Source of the DNA: Solea solea
Taxonomy: Eukaryota; Chordata; Actinopteri; Pleuronectiformes; Soleidae
Assembly (NCBI RefSeq): GCF_958295425.1
Contig: NC_081145.1
Location: 12,869,099 to 12,933,098, forward strand
Direction: 5' to 3'
DNA length: 64,000 nucleotides
Shown: in pieces, positions 32,337 to 45,687 of the stretch
How the letters are laid out: every line of letters starts with the position of its first letter
Numbering within the stretch: the first letter of the stretch is position 1
The notes under the pieces: generated by a model
The model's database searches: none
Told to the model about the DNA's origin: nothing
The model's input: the letters and a program-made list of their open reading frames with translations, nothing else
Translations under genes and position numbers: made by a program

Positions 32337-32560
32337 GGGTCAGGGTACCAAAGTATAATCCATATTTCTGACAAAACCAAAATACGAAAATACGGAAACA
32401 GCGCCCCCTTTTCCTTTTTTGTATTGAACCAAATACGGAAAAACAGATTTTGCTCTCAGCATCAAAAAACGAAAAAAAAGAAAAAAACAAAACCAAATAA
32501 CGGCCCAAATTTGGTTTTAGTAAATTCCTTTTTTCGTTTTTTGTTTCTCATTTATTAACA
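32337..32560. repeat. Interspersed element, copy 1 (inverted relative to 49510-49652)
   Basis: The stretch from CAGGGTACCAAAGTATAATCC through TTGCTCTCAGCATCAAAA matches, in reverse complement, 49510-49652. It also contains an A-rich/T-rich hairpin (arms about 32464-32500 and 32510-32546 with ACCAAAT/ATTTGGT at the centre). Family not identified. Confidence 0.65.
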
Positions 32561-32937
32561 TGACAGCGGATAGACCGGAAGCGGAAGTGGCATGTAACAA
32601 CCTCAAAATAAAAGTAGCGTGCTAACTTATTATCATGCATAATAAAGTAAAAAAAAAACAAAAAAAAAAAACTTATTATCATACACTATTGTAGGCTACC
32701 GTTCTCTTTCTACAGCCATGTATGGTTCACATTTATTTTAGTTAAGTCCTCCCATCCCCACTTCCACAAACATTTCCACAGCATCACACACACAAAATAA
32801 AAGTTACACTTTTTTCTCTTCACGTGAGTAAGCAGGGTCATATCAGCCTCACTGTAGTAACACACACACACACACACACACAAACACAACCAAGTAAAAC
32901 AGCAGTTGACAACAACATGACAGGACTGAGCAGCGGC

Positions 32938-32941
<4 letters not shown>

Positions 32942-32990
<49 letters not shown>
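32942..32990. repeat. Compound (TC)n(AC)n microsatellite
   Basis: About 17 TC units running straight into about 7 AC units. Confidence 0.9.
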
Positions 32991-33774
32991 TGGGCTCTCA
33001 GCTGTGTTTTCACTCCAAATAAAGTCTCAACATAAATTCACTGTGTTTTGCTGCTTTTTTCCCTCAAGGATACTGATATGTGTCATCACTCACACGCAAA
33101 AGAAAAAATAATTGAATTTCTTTTTTTTTTTTTAATTAATTGCTCTTGGGGCCCCCTGGTGGTCACGGGGCCCTAAGCAGCCACTTAGTTAGCTTATGCC
33201 TTGAGCCGACAGCTTTTATAAGATGAGGGGGAAAGGACATCCAGTCCAGCAGGTGGCAGCATTTCCGACAGGTGGTAGTTTTTTTTCTCTGTTTTAGCAA
33301 AAATGTTTTGAAATAAGAACAATTTCAGCTGCCATTTTTCTTTCATTTGTCCAACGAGTACTTGAACGTTGATTAATTCCACGTTTTCCGGATTTTTAAA
33401 GTCTTTGTAACTGATCTACAGCTTTGTTTGGAGCAGGGCTGAGCTGCCGGACCAGGAGGAGCTGGAGGAGGACGAGGAGCAGCGGGGACAGGTGTGTGGT
33501 AACTGCTGCTTAAAAATGATCCGCACATTACTTAGATGTTCTGTTGACGCTCTGTTCACACCTGCTGTTAACATCCGACCTGAGGGATCCGATCACAGGT
33601 GTTCAGATTACACCTGCTAATGCTAATGTGACGTCAGTGCTCCACATGTAAACACACACACCTTTCATTTAATTTCTCTTCACATACAAATGATGTTGTT
33701 TTCTGATTGTTACAGAAAGACAAAGAATCCAGGAAATGTTAATGTTATTATTTTCTCCATTAATCGAGTATTTG

Positions 33775-33895
33775 TTTGGGCCAGAAAATGTTTGAAAAAT
33801 GTTGATCAGTGTTTCTCAAACCTGGAAATGATGATTCTCAAATGTCTTTTTTTATCCACAAACCAAAAATATTCACTTTTAATTATTTCTTTGTT
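33775..33895. mobile_element. MITE-like fragment (GGGCTGCAAC family)
   Basis: Contains AAATGTTGATCAGTGTTTC and CTCAAATGTC...ATCCACAAACC, internal motifs of a common fish MITE (recognised from memory). A copy in the opposite orientation lies at 34050-34260. Confidence 0.5.
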
Positions 33896-34049
33896 ATAAT
33901 AATAATAATAATAAGCCCATATATCAGAGTGCAGTCATTAGTCATATCGGCAGACCTCGAACATATCCCATAAAACTTTTCAAAGCCAATATCTGCCCAT
34001 AATGATAATATCATGCATCCCGACACATTTCCATGTCGGGTGTAAACTA

Positions 34050-34260
34050 ACAACAAACTATGGCTGAAACTATTATTTTTTAAAGAATGAAATCAAGCTT
34101 TCTGATTTTACAACTTCTTAAATGGCAACATGTTCTGCTTTCTTTGCTCCATAAAAACAAAGAAATCATTCAAACTCAATCATTTTTGCTTTGTGGACAA
34201 AAACAACACGTTTGACAACATCATCATTTCCACCTTTAAAAAACACTTTCAACACTTTAG
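34050..34260. mobile_element. MITE-like fragment, opposite orientation
   Basis: Contains TTTGTGGACAAAAACAACACG and TTTCTTTGCTCCATAAAAAC, the complementary internal motifs of the element at 33775-33895. Confidence 0.5.
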
Positions 34261-34335
34261 CACATTTAATGTCTTTCACTTGTGATTTCATCCCCTCACA
34301 CCGATGTTAACAGCACTTTTAAACAGAGCCTCTGT

Positions 34336-34790
34336 TTAATACGTTCACATCATTTTTACATTGTTAACAGGTGAAAACTGTGGACGAGTCAAAGTGACAA
34401 CATTCAATCAAGAGATACACCATTAAATAATGACTCAAATGTGTCTCACATTTATTCATTCACATTGGAATTAAATACATACATGTCTTATTATTAAATG
34501 TGACATTTATTTGTTTAAATACTCAATTCATTTGATGTAAAAAAATTTTTTATTATATAGTCAAGTCATTCTATGAGGTTTTTTTTTTTTACATCAAATG
34601 AATTTGGTATTTGAATGAATGAATGTCACATTTAATGAGACATTTATGTATTTAATTCTAATGTAAATGAATGAATGTGAGACACATTTGAGTCATTATT
34701 TAATGGTGTATTTATTGATTGAATGTTGCCACTTTGACTCGTCCACAGTTTTCACTTGTTAACAATGTAAAAATTATGTGAACACATTAA
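34336..34790. mobile_element. Foldback element with about 200-bp inverted arms
   Basis: The left arm (from ACGTTCACATCATTTTTACAT) reappears as its reverse complement on the right (to ATGTAAAAATTATGTGAACAC), with few differences, including GTGGACGAGTCAAAGT and ATGATTCAAATGTG-like parts. The arms meet near 34563 with only a short A/T spacer. No coding frame is inside. This is a foldback/MITE structure; family and target duplication were not identified. Confidence 0.8.
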
Positions 34791-34929
34791 TCACACAGAA
34801 GTCTCATTCATGTGCTCATCATTAATTTTTAAGCAGCAGTTACTGGACACAACTGTGTGGTCAACAGTCCAGGGAGTGAACCCCTGTCAATTATTTTGCT
34901 TTTTTTGGCCAAAAATGTGAAATAAAATG

Positions 34930-35105
34930 GTATAACCCCCTGCCAGGGGAGCACAGCCCAGCCCCAACCACGACAATCGCAGTGTGAGCGTGCGTAGTTT
35001 GGCCCAGGCGCTGGGGCCAGGTGTTCGGACCGTGGTGGATTTGAACCAGCCACAGCTGGACTGTCACAACCTCGCGGTTGCCAACAAATCCACAACGCCA
35101 CAAAC
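34930..35105 (-). mobile_element. tRNA-derived repeat, likely SINE head
   Basis: A GC-rich island in AT-rich DNA. The minus strand has a B-box GGTTCAAATCC (35037-35047) preceded by GTGGCGTTGTGGATTTGTTGG, arranged like the promoter of a tRNA gene but without a clean cloverleaf. Confidence 0.45.
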
Positions 35106-35252
35106 CCTTTTGATAGTTGGAAGAAGCTCTTGGTGGTTTTAAGTCTTCACTGTGGCTGTGGAACCCTAAACCTTCAAGTATAAAGGAATTGAACCGTCAA
35201 CATCTGATCTGAAAGGCAGCTCTAACTATGGAGGACGAAACCTGACTTGTGT

Positions 35253-35400
35253 ATAAATAAATAAATAAATGTATAAATAAATACATAAATAAATGTATAA
35301 ATAAATACATAAATAAATGAATAAATACAGAAATAAATAAATGCATGAGTAAATGAATAAATAAATAAATGCATAAATAAATGAAAGAATAAATAAATGC
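35253..35400. repeat. (AAAT)n microsatellite
   Basis: Imperfect AAAT repeats with ATGT and ATAC interruptions, directly left of the satellite array. Confidence 0.9.
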
Positions 35401-37110
35401 TTTAAATGTATTGTCTATTTTTGAACGACATACTAAACTATTACTTTTATTGTCATTTTATTGACGACAGACTAAACTATGACATTTTTGTCAAATTTTG
35501 GACCACATACTAAACTATGACATTTTTGTCTCATTTTGTACGACATAACTATGACATTTTTGTCTCATTTTGTACGACATACTAAACTATGACATTTTTG
35601 TCTCATTTTGGACGACTTACTAAACTATGACTTTTTTGTCACATTTTGGACGACATACTAAACTATGACATTTTTTTCAAATTTTGGACCACATACTAAA
35701 CTATGATTTTTTTGTCTCATTTTGGACAACATACTAAACTATGACATTTTTGTCAATTTTTTGACGACATATTAAACTATGACATTTTTGTCTCATTTTG
35801 GACAACATACTAAACTATGACATTTTTGTCAATTTTTCGACGACATACTAAACTATGACATTTATGTCAAATTTTGGACCACATACCAAACTATGACATT
35901 TTTGTCTCATTTTGGACGACATACTAAACTATGATTTTTTTGTCTCATTTTGGACAACATACTAAACTATGACATTTTTGTCCATTTTTGGACCACATAC
36001 TAAACTATGACATTTTTGTCAAATTTTGGACCACATACAAAACTATGAAATTTTTGTCTCATTTTGGACCACATACTAAACTATGACATTTTAATCTCAT
36101 TTTGGACAACATACTAAACTATGACATTTTTGTCAAATTTTTGACGACATACTAAACTATGACATTTTTGTCACATTTGGACAACATATTAAACTATGAC
36201 ATTTTTGTCACATTTGGACAACATATTAAACTATGACATTTTTGTCTCATTTTGGACGACATACTAAACTATGAAATTTTTGTCAATTTTTGGACGACTT
36301 ACTAAACTATGACATTTTTGTCAATTTTTGGACGACATACTAAACTATGACATTTTTGTCAAATTTTGGACGACATACTAAACTTAGACATTTTTGTCTA
36401 ATTATGGACGACATACAAAACTATGACCTTTTTGTCAGATTTTGGACCACATACAAAACTATGACATTTTTGTCTCATTTTGGACCACATACAAAACTAT
36501 GACATTTTAATCTCATTTTGGACACTGACTAAATAAACTATGACATTTTTGTCAAATTTTGGACCACATACTAAACTATGACATTTTTGTCTCATTTTGG
36601 ACGACATACTAAACTATGACATTTTTGTCTCATTTTGGACAACATACTAAACTATGACATTTTTGTCACATTTTGGACAACATACTAAACCATGACTTTT
36701 TTGTCACATTTTGGACGACATACTAAACCATGACTTCTTTGTCTCATTTTGGACCACATACTAAATTATGACATTTTTGTCCATTTTTGGACCACATACT
36801 AAACTCTGAAATTTTTGTCAAATTTTGGATGACATACTAAACTATGACATTTTAATCTCATTTTGGACAACATACTAAACTATGACATTTTTGTCTCATT
36901 TTGGACCACATACTAAACTATGACATTTTAATCTCATTTTGGACAACATACTAAACTATGACATTTTTGTCAAATTTTGGACAACATACAAAACTATGAC
37001 ATTTTTGTCAAATTTTGGATGACATACTAAACTATGACTTTTTTGTCAAATTTCGGAGATAATATTAAACTAAGACTGGTCTGTTACATTTCAAACAGCT
37101 GATAGAACTA

Positions 37111-37183
37111 CACCCCAGGTGAAACTTGAACCCACAAACCTTGGTTTACAAAACCAGTGCTTTATCCATACAGCCACTTGGCC
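37111..37183 (-). pseudogene. tRNA-Thr(UGU)-like sequence, copy 1
   Basis: The minus strand begins GGCCAAGTGGCTGTATGGAT and has an anticodon arm CTGGT-TTTGTAA-ACCAA (loop anticodon TGT), then a T arm GTGGG-TTCAAGT-TTCAC. Length, D-arm GGATAAAGC and GCACTGGTTTTGTAAACCA resemble vertebrate tRNA-Thr(UGU). The acceptor stem does not pair, so it is a relic, not a working tRNA gene. Confidence 0.7.
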
Positions 37184-39267
37184 AACTGTTATTAAGCTGT
37201 CGACATACTGATCTACAACTTTTACGTTACTTCTTGGATGACATACTAACCTATGACATTTTTGTCAAATTTTTGATGACATACTAAACTATGACATTTT
37301 TGTCTCATTTTGGACGACATACTAAACTATGACATTTTTGTCTCATTTTGGACAACATACTAAACTATGACATTTTTGTCTCATTTTGGACGACATACTA
37401 AACTATGACTTTTTTGTCACATTTTGGACGACATACTAAACCATGACTTCTTTGTCTCATTTTGGACGACTTACTAAACTATGACATTTTTGTCACATTT
37501 TGTAAGACATACTAAACTATGACAATTTGGTCTCATTTTGGACGACATACTAAACTATGACATTTTTATCTCATTTTGGACGACATACTAAACTATGACA
37601 TTTTTATCTCATTTTGGACGACATACTAAAATATGACATTTTTGTCAAATTTTGGACGACATACTAAACTATGACATTTTTGTCTCATTTTGGACAACAT
37701 ACTAAACTATGACATTTTTGTCTCATTTTGGACGACATACTAAACTATGATTTTTTTGTCTCATTTTGGACAACATACTAAACTATGACTTTTTTGTCAC
37801 ATTTTGGACGACATACTAAACTAGGACTTTTTTGTCTCATTTTGGACGACATACTTAACTATCTCTTTCTGTCAACTTCTGGACGACATACTAAACTATG
37901 ACATTTTTGTCAAATTTTGGACCACATATTAAACGATGACATTTTTGTCTCATTTTGGACAACATACTAAACTATGACTTTTTTGTCAATTGTTGGACAT
38001 CATATTAAACTATGATTTTTTGTCAATTTTTGGACGACATACTAAACTATGACATTTTTGTCTCATTTTGGACAACATACTAAACGTTGACATTTTTGTC
38101 AGATTTTGGACCACATACTAAACTATGACATTTTTGTCCATTTTTGGACAACATACTAAACTATGACATTTTTGTCAGATTTTGGACCACATACAAAACT
38201 ATGACATTTTTGTCTCATTTTGGACCACATACAAAACTATGACATTTTAATCTCATTTTGGACACTGACTAAATAAACTATGACATTTTTGTCAAATTTT
38301 GGACCACATACTAAACTATGACATTTTTGTCTCATTTTGGACGACATACTAAACTATGACATTTTTGTCTCATTTTGGACAACATACTAAACTATGACAT
38401 TTTTGTCACATTTTGGACGACATACTAAACCATGACTTTTTTGTCACATTTTGGACGACATACTAAACCATGACTTCTTTGTCTCATTTTGGACAACATA
38501 CTAAATTATGACATTTTTTCCATTTTTGGACCACATACTAAACTCTGAAATTTTTGTCAGATTTTGGACAACATACTAAACTATGACATTTTTGTCTCAT
38601 TTTGGACCACATACTAAACTATGACATTTTAATCTCATTTTGGACAACATACTAAACTATGACATTTTTGTCATATTTTGGACAACATACAAAACTATGA
38701 CATTTTTGTCTCATTTTGGACGACATACTAAACTACGACTTTTTTGTCACATTTTGGAAGACATACTAAACTATGACTTCTTTGTCTCATTTTGGACAAC
38801 ATACTAAACTATGACATTTTTGTCCATTTTTGGACCACATACTAAACTATGAAATTTTTGTCAAATTTTGGACGACATACTAAACTATGACATTTTTGTC
38901 TCATTTTGGACCACATACTAAACCATGACATTTTTGTCAATTTTTGGACGACATACTAAACTATGTCATTTTTGTCAAATTTTGGACGACATACTAAACT
39001 ATGACATTTTAATCTCATTTTGGACAACATACTAAACTATGACATTTTTGTCTCATTTTGGACCACATACTAAACTATGACATTTTAATCTCATTTTGGA
39101 CAACATACTAAACTATGACATTTTTGTCAAATTTTGGACAACATACAAAACTATGACATTTTTGTCAAATTTTGGATGACATACTAAACTATGACTTTTT
39201 TGTCAAATTTCGGAGATAATATTAAACTAAGACTGGTCTGTTACATTTCAAACAGCTGATAGAACTA

Positions 39268-39340
39268 CACCCCAGGTGAAACTTGAACCCACAAACCTTG
39301 GTTTACAAAACCAGTGCTTTATCCATACAGCCACTTGGCC
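39268..39340 (-). pseudogene. tRNA-Thr(UGU)-like sequence, copy 2
   Basis: Same sequence as copy 1 by eye, including B-box GGTTCAAGTTT; 2157 bp from copy 1. Confidence 0.7.
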
Positions 39341-41839
39341 AACTGTTATTAAGCTGTCGACATACTGATCTACAACTTTTACGTTACTTCTTGGATGACA
39401 TACTAACCTATGACATTTTTGTCAAATTTTTGATGACATACTAAACTATGACATTTTTGTCTCATTTTGGACGACATACTAAACTATGACATTTTTGTCT
39501 CATTTTGGACAACATACTAAACTATGACATTATTGTCTCATTTTGGACGACATACTAAACTATGACTTTTTTGTCACATTTTGGACGACATACTAAACCA
39601 TGACTTCTTTGTCTCATTTTGGACAGCATACTTAACTATGACATTTTTGTCCATTTTGGACAACATACTAAACTATGACATTTTTGTCCATTTTTGGACC
39701 ACATACTAAACTATGAAATTTTTGTCAAATTTTGGACGACATACTAAACTATGACATTTTTGTCTCATTTTGGACCACATACTAAACTATGACATTTTTG
39801 TCAATTTTTGGACGACATACTAAACTATGTCATTTTTGTCAAATTTTGGACGACATACTAAATTATGACATTTTTGTCTTATTTTGGACAACATTCTAAA
39901 CTATGACATTTTTGTCAAATTTTGGACAACATACAAAACTATGACATTTTTGTCTCATTTTGGACGACATACTAAACTATGACATTTTTGTCAATTTTTG
40001 GACGACATACTAAACTATGACATTTTTGTCAAATTTTGGGCCACATACAAAACTATGACATTTTTGTCTCATTTTGGACCACATACTAAACTATGACATT
40101 TTAATCTCATTTTGGACAACATACTAAACTATGACATTTTTGTCTCATTTTGGACCACATACTAAACTATGACATTTTAATCTCATTTTGGACAACATAC
40201 TAAACTATGACATTTTTGTCAAATTTTGGACAACATACAAAACTATGACATTTTTGTCTCATTTTGGACGACATACTAAACTATGACATTTTTGTCTCAT
40301 TTTGGACAACATACTAAACTATAACATTTTTGTCTCATTTTGGACGACATACTAAACTATGTCTTTTTTGTCACATTTTGGACGACATACTAAACCATGA
40401 CTTCTTTGTCTCATTTTGGACAACATACTTAACTATGACATTTTTGTCCATTTTGGACAACATACTAAACTATGACATTTTTGTCCATTTTTGGACCACA
40501 TACTAAACTATGAAATTTTTGTCAAATTTTGGACGACATACTAAACTATGACATTTTTGTCTCATTTTGGACCACATACTAAACTATGACATTTTTGTCA
40601 ATTTTTGGACGACATACTAAACTATGTCATTTTTGTCAAATTTTGGACGACATACTAAATTATGACATTTTTGTCTCATTTTGGACAACATTCTAAACTA
40701 TGACATTTTTGTCAAATTCTGGACAACTTACAAAACTATGACATTTTTGTCTCATTTTGGACGACATACTAAACTATGACATTTTTGTCAATTTTTGGAC
40801 GACATACTAAACTATGACATTTTTGTCAAATTTTGGGCCACATACAAAACTATGACATTTTTGTCTCATTTTGGACCACATACTAAACTATGACATTTTA
40901 ATCTCATTTTGGACAACATACTAAACTATGACATTTTTGTCAAATTTTGGACGACATTCTAAACTATGACATTTTTGTCAAATTTTGGACCACATACTAA
41001 ACTATGACATTATAATCTCATTTTGGACAACATACTAAACTATGACATTTTTGTCTCATTTTGGACGACATACTAAACTATGACATTTTTGTCTCATTTT
41101 GGACGACATACTAAACTATGACATTTTTGTCAAATTTTGGACCACATACTAAACTATGACATTTTTGTCTCATTTTGGACGACATACTAACATGACTTTT
41201 TAGTTCACATTTTGGAAGACATACTAAACTATGACTTTTTTGTCACATTTTGGAAGACATACTAAACTATGACTTTTTTGTCAATTTTTGGAGGACATAC
41301 TAACCTATGACTTTTTTGTCACATTTTGGAAAACATACTAAACTATGACTTTTTTGTCAATTTTTGGACGACATACTAAACTATGACATTTTTGTCAATT
41401 TTTGGACGACATACTAAACTATGACATTTTTGTCAATTTTTGGACGACATACTAAACTATGTCATTTTTGTCAAATTTTGGACGACATACTAAACTATGA
41501 CATTTTTGTCTCATTTGGACAACATTCTAAACTATGACATTTTTGTCTCATTTTGGACAACATACTAAACTATGACATTTTTGTCTCATTTTGGACGACA
41601 TACTGAACTATGACATTTTTGTCAAATTTTGGACCACATACTAAACTATGACATTTTTGTCAAATTTTGGATGACATACTAACCTATGATTTTTATTGTT
41701 AAATTTTGGATGACATACTAAACTATGACATTTTTGTCAAATTTTGGATGACATACTAAACTATGAGTTTTTTGTCAAATTTCGGAGATAATATTAAACT
41801 AAGACTGGTCTGTTACATTTCAAACAGCTGATAGAACTA

Positions 41840-41912
41840 CACCCCAGGTGAAACTTGAACCCACAAACCTTGGTTTACAAAACCAGTGCTTTATCCATAC
41901 AGCCACTTGGCC
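41840..41912 (-). pseudogene. tRNA-Thr(UGU)-like sequence, copy 3
   Basis: Same sequence as the other copies by eye; 2572 bp from copy 2. Confidence 0.7.
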
Positions 41913-44218
41913 AACTGTTATTAAGCTGTCGACATACTGATCTACAACTTTTACGTTACTTCTTGGATGACATACTAACCTATGACATTTTTGTCAAATT
42001 TTTGATGACATACTAAACTATGACATTTTTGTCTCATTTTGGACGACATACTAAACTATGACATTTTTGTCTCATTTTGGACAACATACTAAACTATGAC
42101 ATTTTTGTCTCATTTTGGACGACATACTAAACTATGACTTTTTTGTCACATTTTGGACGACATACTAAACCATGACTTCTTTGTCTCATTTTGGACAGCA
42201 TACTTAACTATGACATTTTTGTCCATTTTGGACAACATACTAAACTATGACATTTTTGTCCATTTTTGGACCACATACTAAACTATGAAATTTTTGTCAA
42301 ATTTTGGACGACATACTAAACTATGACATTTTTGTCTCATTTTGGACCACATACTAAACTATGACATTTTTGTCAATTTTTGGACGACATACTAAACTAT
42401 GTCATTTTTGTCAAATTTTGGACGACATACTAAATTATGACATTTTTGTCTTATTTTGGACAACATTCTAAACTATGACATTTTTGTCAAATTTTGGACA
42501 ACATACAAAACTATGACATTTTTGTCTCATTTTGGACGACATACTAAACTATGACATTTTTGTCAATTTTTGGACGACATACTAAACTATGACATTTTTG
42601 TCAAATTTTGGGCCACATACAAAACTATGACATTTTTGTCTCATTTTGGACCACATACTAAACTATGACATTTTAATCTCATTTTGGACAACATACTAAA
42701 CTATGACATTTTTGTCTCATTTTGGACCACATACTAAACTATGACATTTTAATCTCATTTTGGACAACATACTAAACTATGACATTTTTGTCAAATTTTG
42801 GACAACATACAAAACTATGACATTTTTGTCTCATTTTGGACGACATACTAAACTATGACATTTTTGTCTCATTTTGGACAACATACTAAACTATAACATT
42901 TTTGTCTCATTTTGGACGACATACTAAACTATGTCTTTTTTGTCACATTTTGGACGACATACTAAACCATGACTTCTTTGTCTCATTTTGGACAACATAC
43001 TTAACTATGACATTTTTGTCCATTTTGGACAACATACTAAACTATGACATTTTTGTCCATTTTTGGACCACATACTAAACTATGACATTTTTGTCAATTT
43101 TTGGACGACATACTAAACTATGTCATTTTTGTCAAATTTTGGACGACATACTAAACTATGACATTTTTGTCTCATTTTGGACAACATACTAAACTATGAC
43201 ATTTTTGTCTCATTTTGGACGACATACTAAACTATGACTTTTTTGTCACATTTTGGACGACATACTAAACCATGACTTCTTTGTCTCATTTTGGACGACT
43301 TACTAAACTATGACATTTTTGTCATATTTTGTAAGACATACTAAACTATGACAATTTGGTCTCATTTTGGACGACATACTAAACTTTGACATTTTTATCT
43401 CATTTTGGACGACATACTAAAATATGACATTTTTGTCAAATTTTGGACAACATACTAAACTATGACATTTTTGTCTAATTTTGGACGACATACTAAACTA
43501 TGACATTTTTATCTCATTTTGGACGACATACTTAACTATCTCTTTCTGTCAACTTCTGGACGACATACTAAACTATGACATTTTTGTCAAATTTTGGACC
43601 ACATATTAAACGATGACATTTTTGTCTCATTTTGGACAACATACTAAACTATGACTTTTTTGTCAATTGTTGGACATCATAATAAACTATGATTTTTTGT
43701 CAATTTTTGGACGACAGACTAAACTATGACTTTTTTGTCAATTTCTGGACGACATACTTAACTATGACATTTTTGTCAAATTTTGGACCACATACTAAAC
43801 TAGGACTTTTTTGTCTCATTTTGGACGACATACTTAACTATCTCTTTCTGTCAACTTCTGGACGACATACTAAACTATGACATTTTTGTCAAATTTTGGA
43901 CCACATATTAAACGATGACATTTTTGTCTCATTTTGGACAACATACTAAACTATGACTTTTTTGTCAATTGTTGGACATCATAATAAACTATGATTTTTT
44001 GTCAATTTTTGGACGACAGACTAAACTATGACTTTTTTGTCAATTTCTGGACGACATACTTAACTATGACATTTTTGTCAAATTTTGGACCACATACTAA
44101 ATTATGATTTTTTTGTCAATTTCTGGATGACATACTAAACTATGAGTTTTTTGTCAAATTTCGGAGATAATATTAAACTAAGACTGGTCTGTTACATTTC
44201 AAACAGCTGATAGAACTA

Positions 44219-44291
44219 CACCCCAGGTGAAACTTGAACCCACAAACCTTGGTTTACAAAACCAGTGCTTTATCCATACAGCCACTTGGCC
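44219..44291 (-). pseudogene. tRNA-Thr(UGU)-like sequence, copy 4
   Basis: Same sequence as the other copies by eye; 2379 bp from copy 3. The satellite unit just after it differs from copies 1, 2, 3 and 5 (GTCTCATTTTGG in place of GTCAAATTTTTG), a mark shared only with copy 6. Confidence 0.7.
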
Positions 44292-45614
44292 AACTGTTAT
44301 TAAGCTGTCGACATACTGATCTACAACTTTTACGTTACTTCTTGGATGACATACTAACCTATGACATTTTTGTCTCATTTTGGACGACATACTAAACTAT
44401 GACATTTTTGTCTCATTTTGGACAACATACTAAACTATGACATTTTTGTCTCATTTTGGACGACATACTAAACTATGACTTTTTTGTCACATTTTGGACG
44501 ACATACTAAACCATGACTTCTTTGTCTCATTTTGGACGACTTACTAAACTATGACATTTTTGTCACATTTTGTAAGACATACTAAACTATGACAATTTGG
44601 TCTCATTTTGGACGACATACTAAACTATGACATTTTTATCTCATTTTGGACGACATACTAAAATATGACATTTTTGTCAAATTTTGGACAACATACTAAA
44701 CTATGACATTTTTGTCTCATTTTGGACGACATACTAAACTATGACATTTTTATCTCATTTTGGACGACATACTAAAATATGACATTTTTGTCAAATTTTG
44801 GACGACATACTAAATTATGACATTTTTATCTCATTTTGGACAACATACTAAACTATGACATTTTTGTCTCATTTTGGACGACATACTAAACTATGACATT
44901 TTTGTCTCATTTTGGACGACATACTAAACTATGACATTTTTGTCAAATTTTGGACCACATACTAAACTATGACATTTTTGTCTCATTTTGGACGACATAC
45001 TAACATGACTTTTTAGTTCACATTTTGGAAGACATACTAAACTATGACTTTTTTGTCACATTTTGGAAGACATACTAAACTATGACTTTTTTGTCAATTT
45101 TTGGAGGACATACTAACCTATGACTTTTTTGTCACATTTTGGAAAACATACTAAACTATGACTTTTTTGTCAATTTTTGGACGACATACTAAACTATGAC
45201 ATTTTTGTCAATTTTTGGACGACATACTAAACTATGTCATTTTTGTCAAATTTTGGACGACATACTAAACTATGACATTTTTGTCTCATTTGGACAACAT
45301 TCTAAACTATGACATTTTTGTCTCATTTTGGACAACATACTAAACTATGACATTTTTGTCTCATTTTGGACGACATACTGAACTATGACATTTTTGTCAA
45401 ATTTTGGACCACATACTAAACTATGACATTTTTGTCAAATTTTGGATGACATACTAACCTATGATTTTTATTGTTAAATTTTGGATGACATACTAAACTA
45501 TGACATTTTTGTCAAATTTTGGATGACATACTAAACTATGAGTTTTTTGTCAAATTTCGGAGATAATATTAAACTAAGACTGGTCTGTTACATTTCAAAC
45601 AGCTGATAGAACTA

Positions 45615-45687
45615 CACCCCAGGTGAAACTTGAACCCACAAACCTTGGTTTACAAAACCAGTGCTTTATCCATACAGCCACTTGGCC
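45615..45687 (-). pseudogene. tRNA-Thr(UGU)-like sequence, copy 5
   Basis: Same sequence as the other copies by eye; 1396 bp from copy 4 and 3775 bp from copy 3. Confidence 0.7.

Larger units (their letters stand above)
32292..33770. other. Intergenic region after ubap1l
   Basis: Holds an A17 run, the interspersed element above, simple repeats ((AC)n at 32859-32882; (TC)n then (AC)n at 32942-32990) and no supported gene. A short acidic frame at about 33433-33491 (LPDQEELEEDEEQRGQ, then GTGTGT) looks like an exon end but has no start codon or partner. Confidence 0.5.

Noticed and set aside
43689..43880. Repetitive Phe/Asn/Leu-rich open frame on the plus strand
   Set aside because: It follows the 38-bp repeat (three frames per 114 bases) and reflects the satellite, not a protein.
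44199..44390. A 63-residue open frame on the minus strand, repeated identically at 47824-48015
   Set aside because: It is the chance translation of the tRNA-like segment and adjoining satellite; the other copies lack it and it has no protein-like features.
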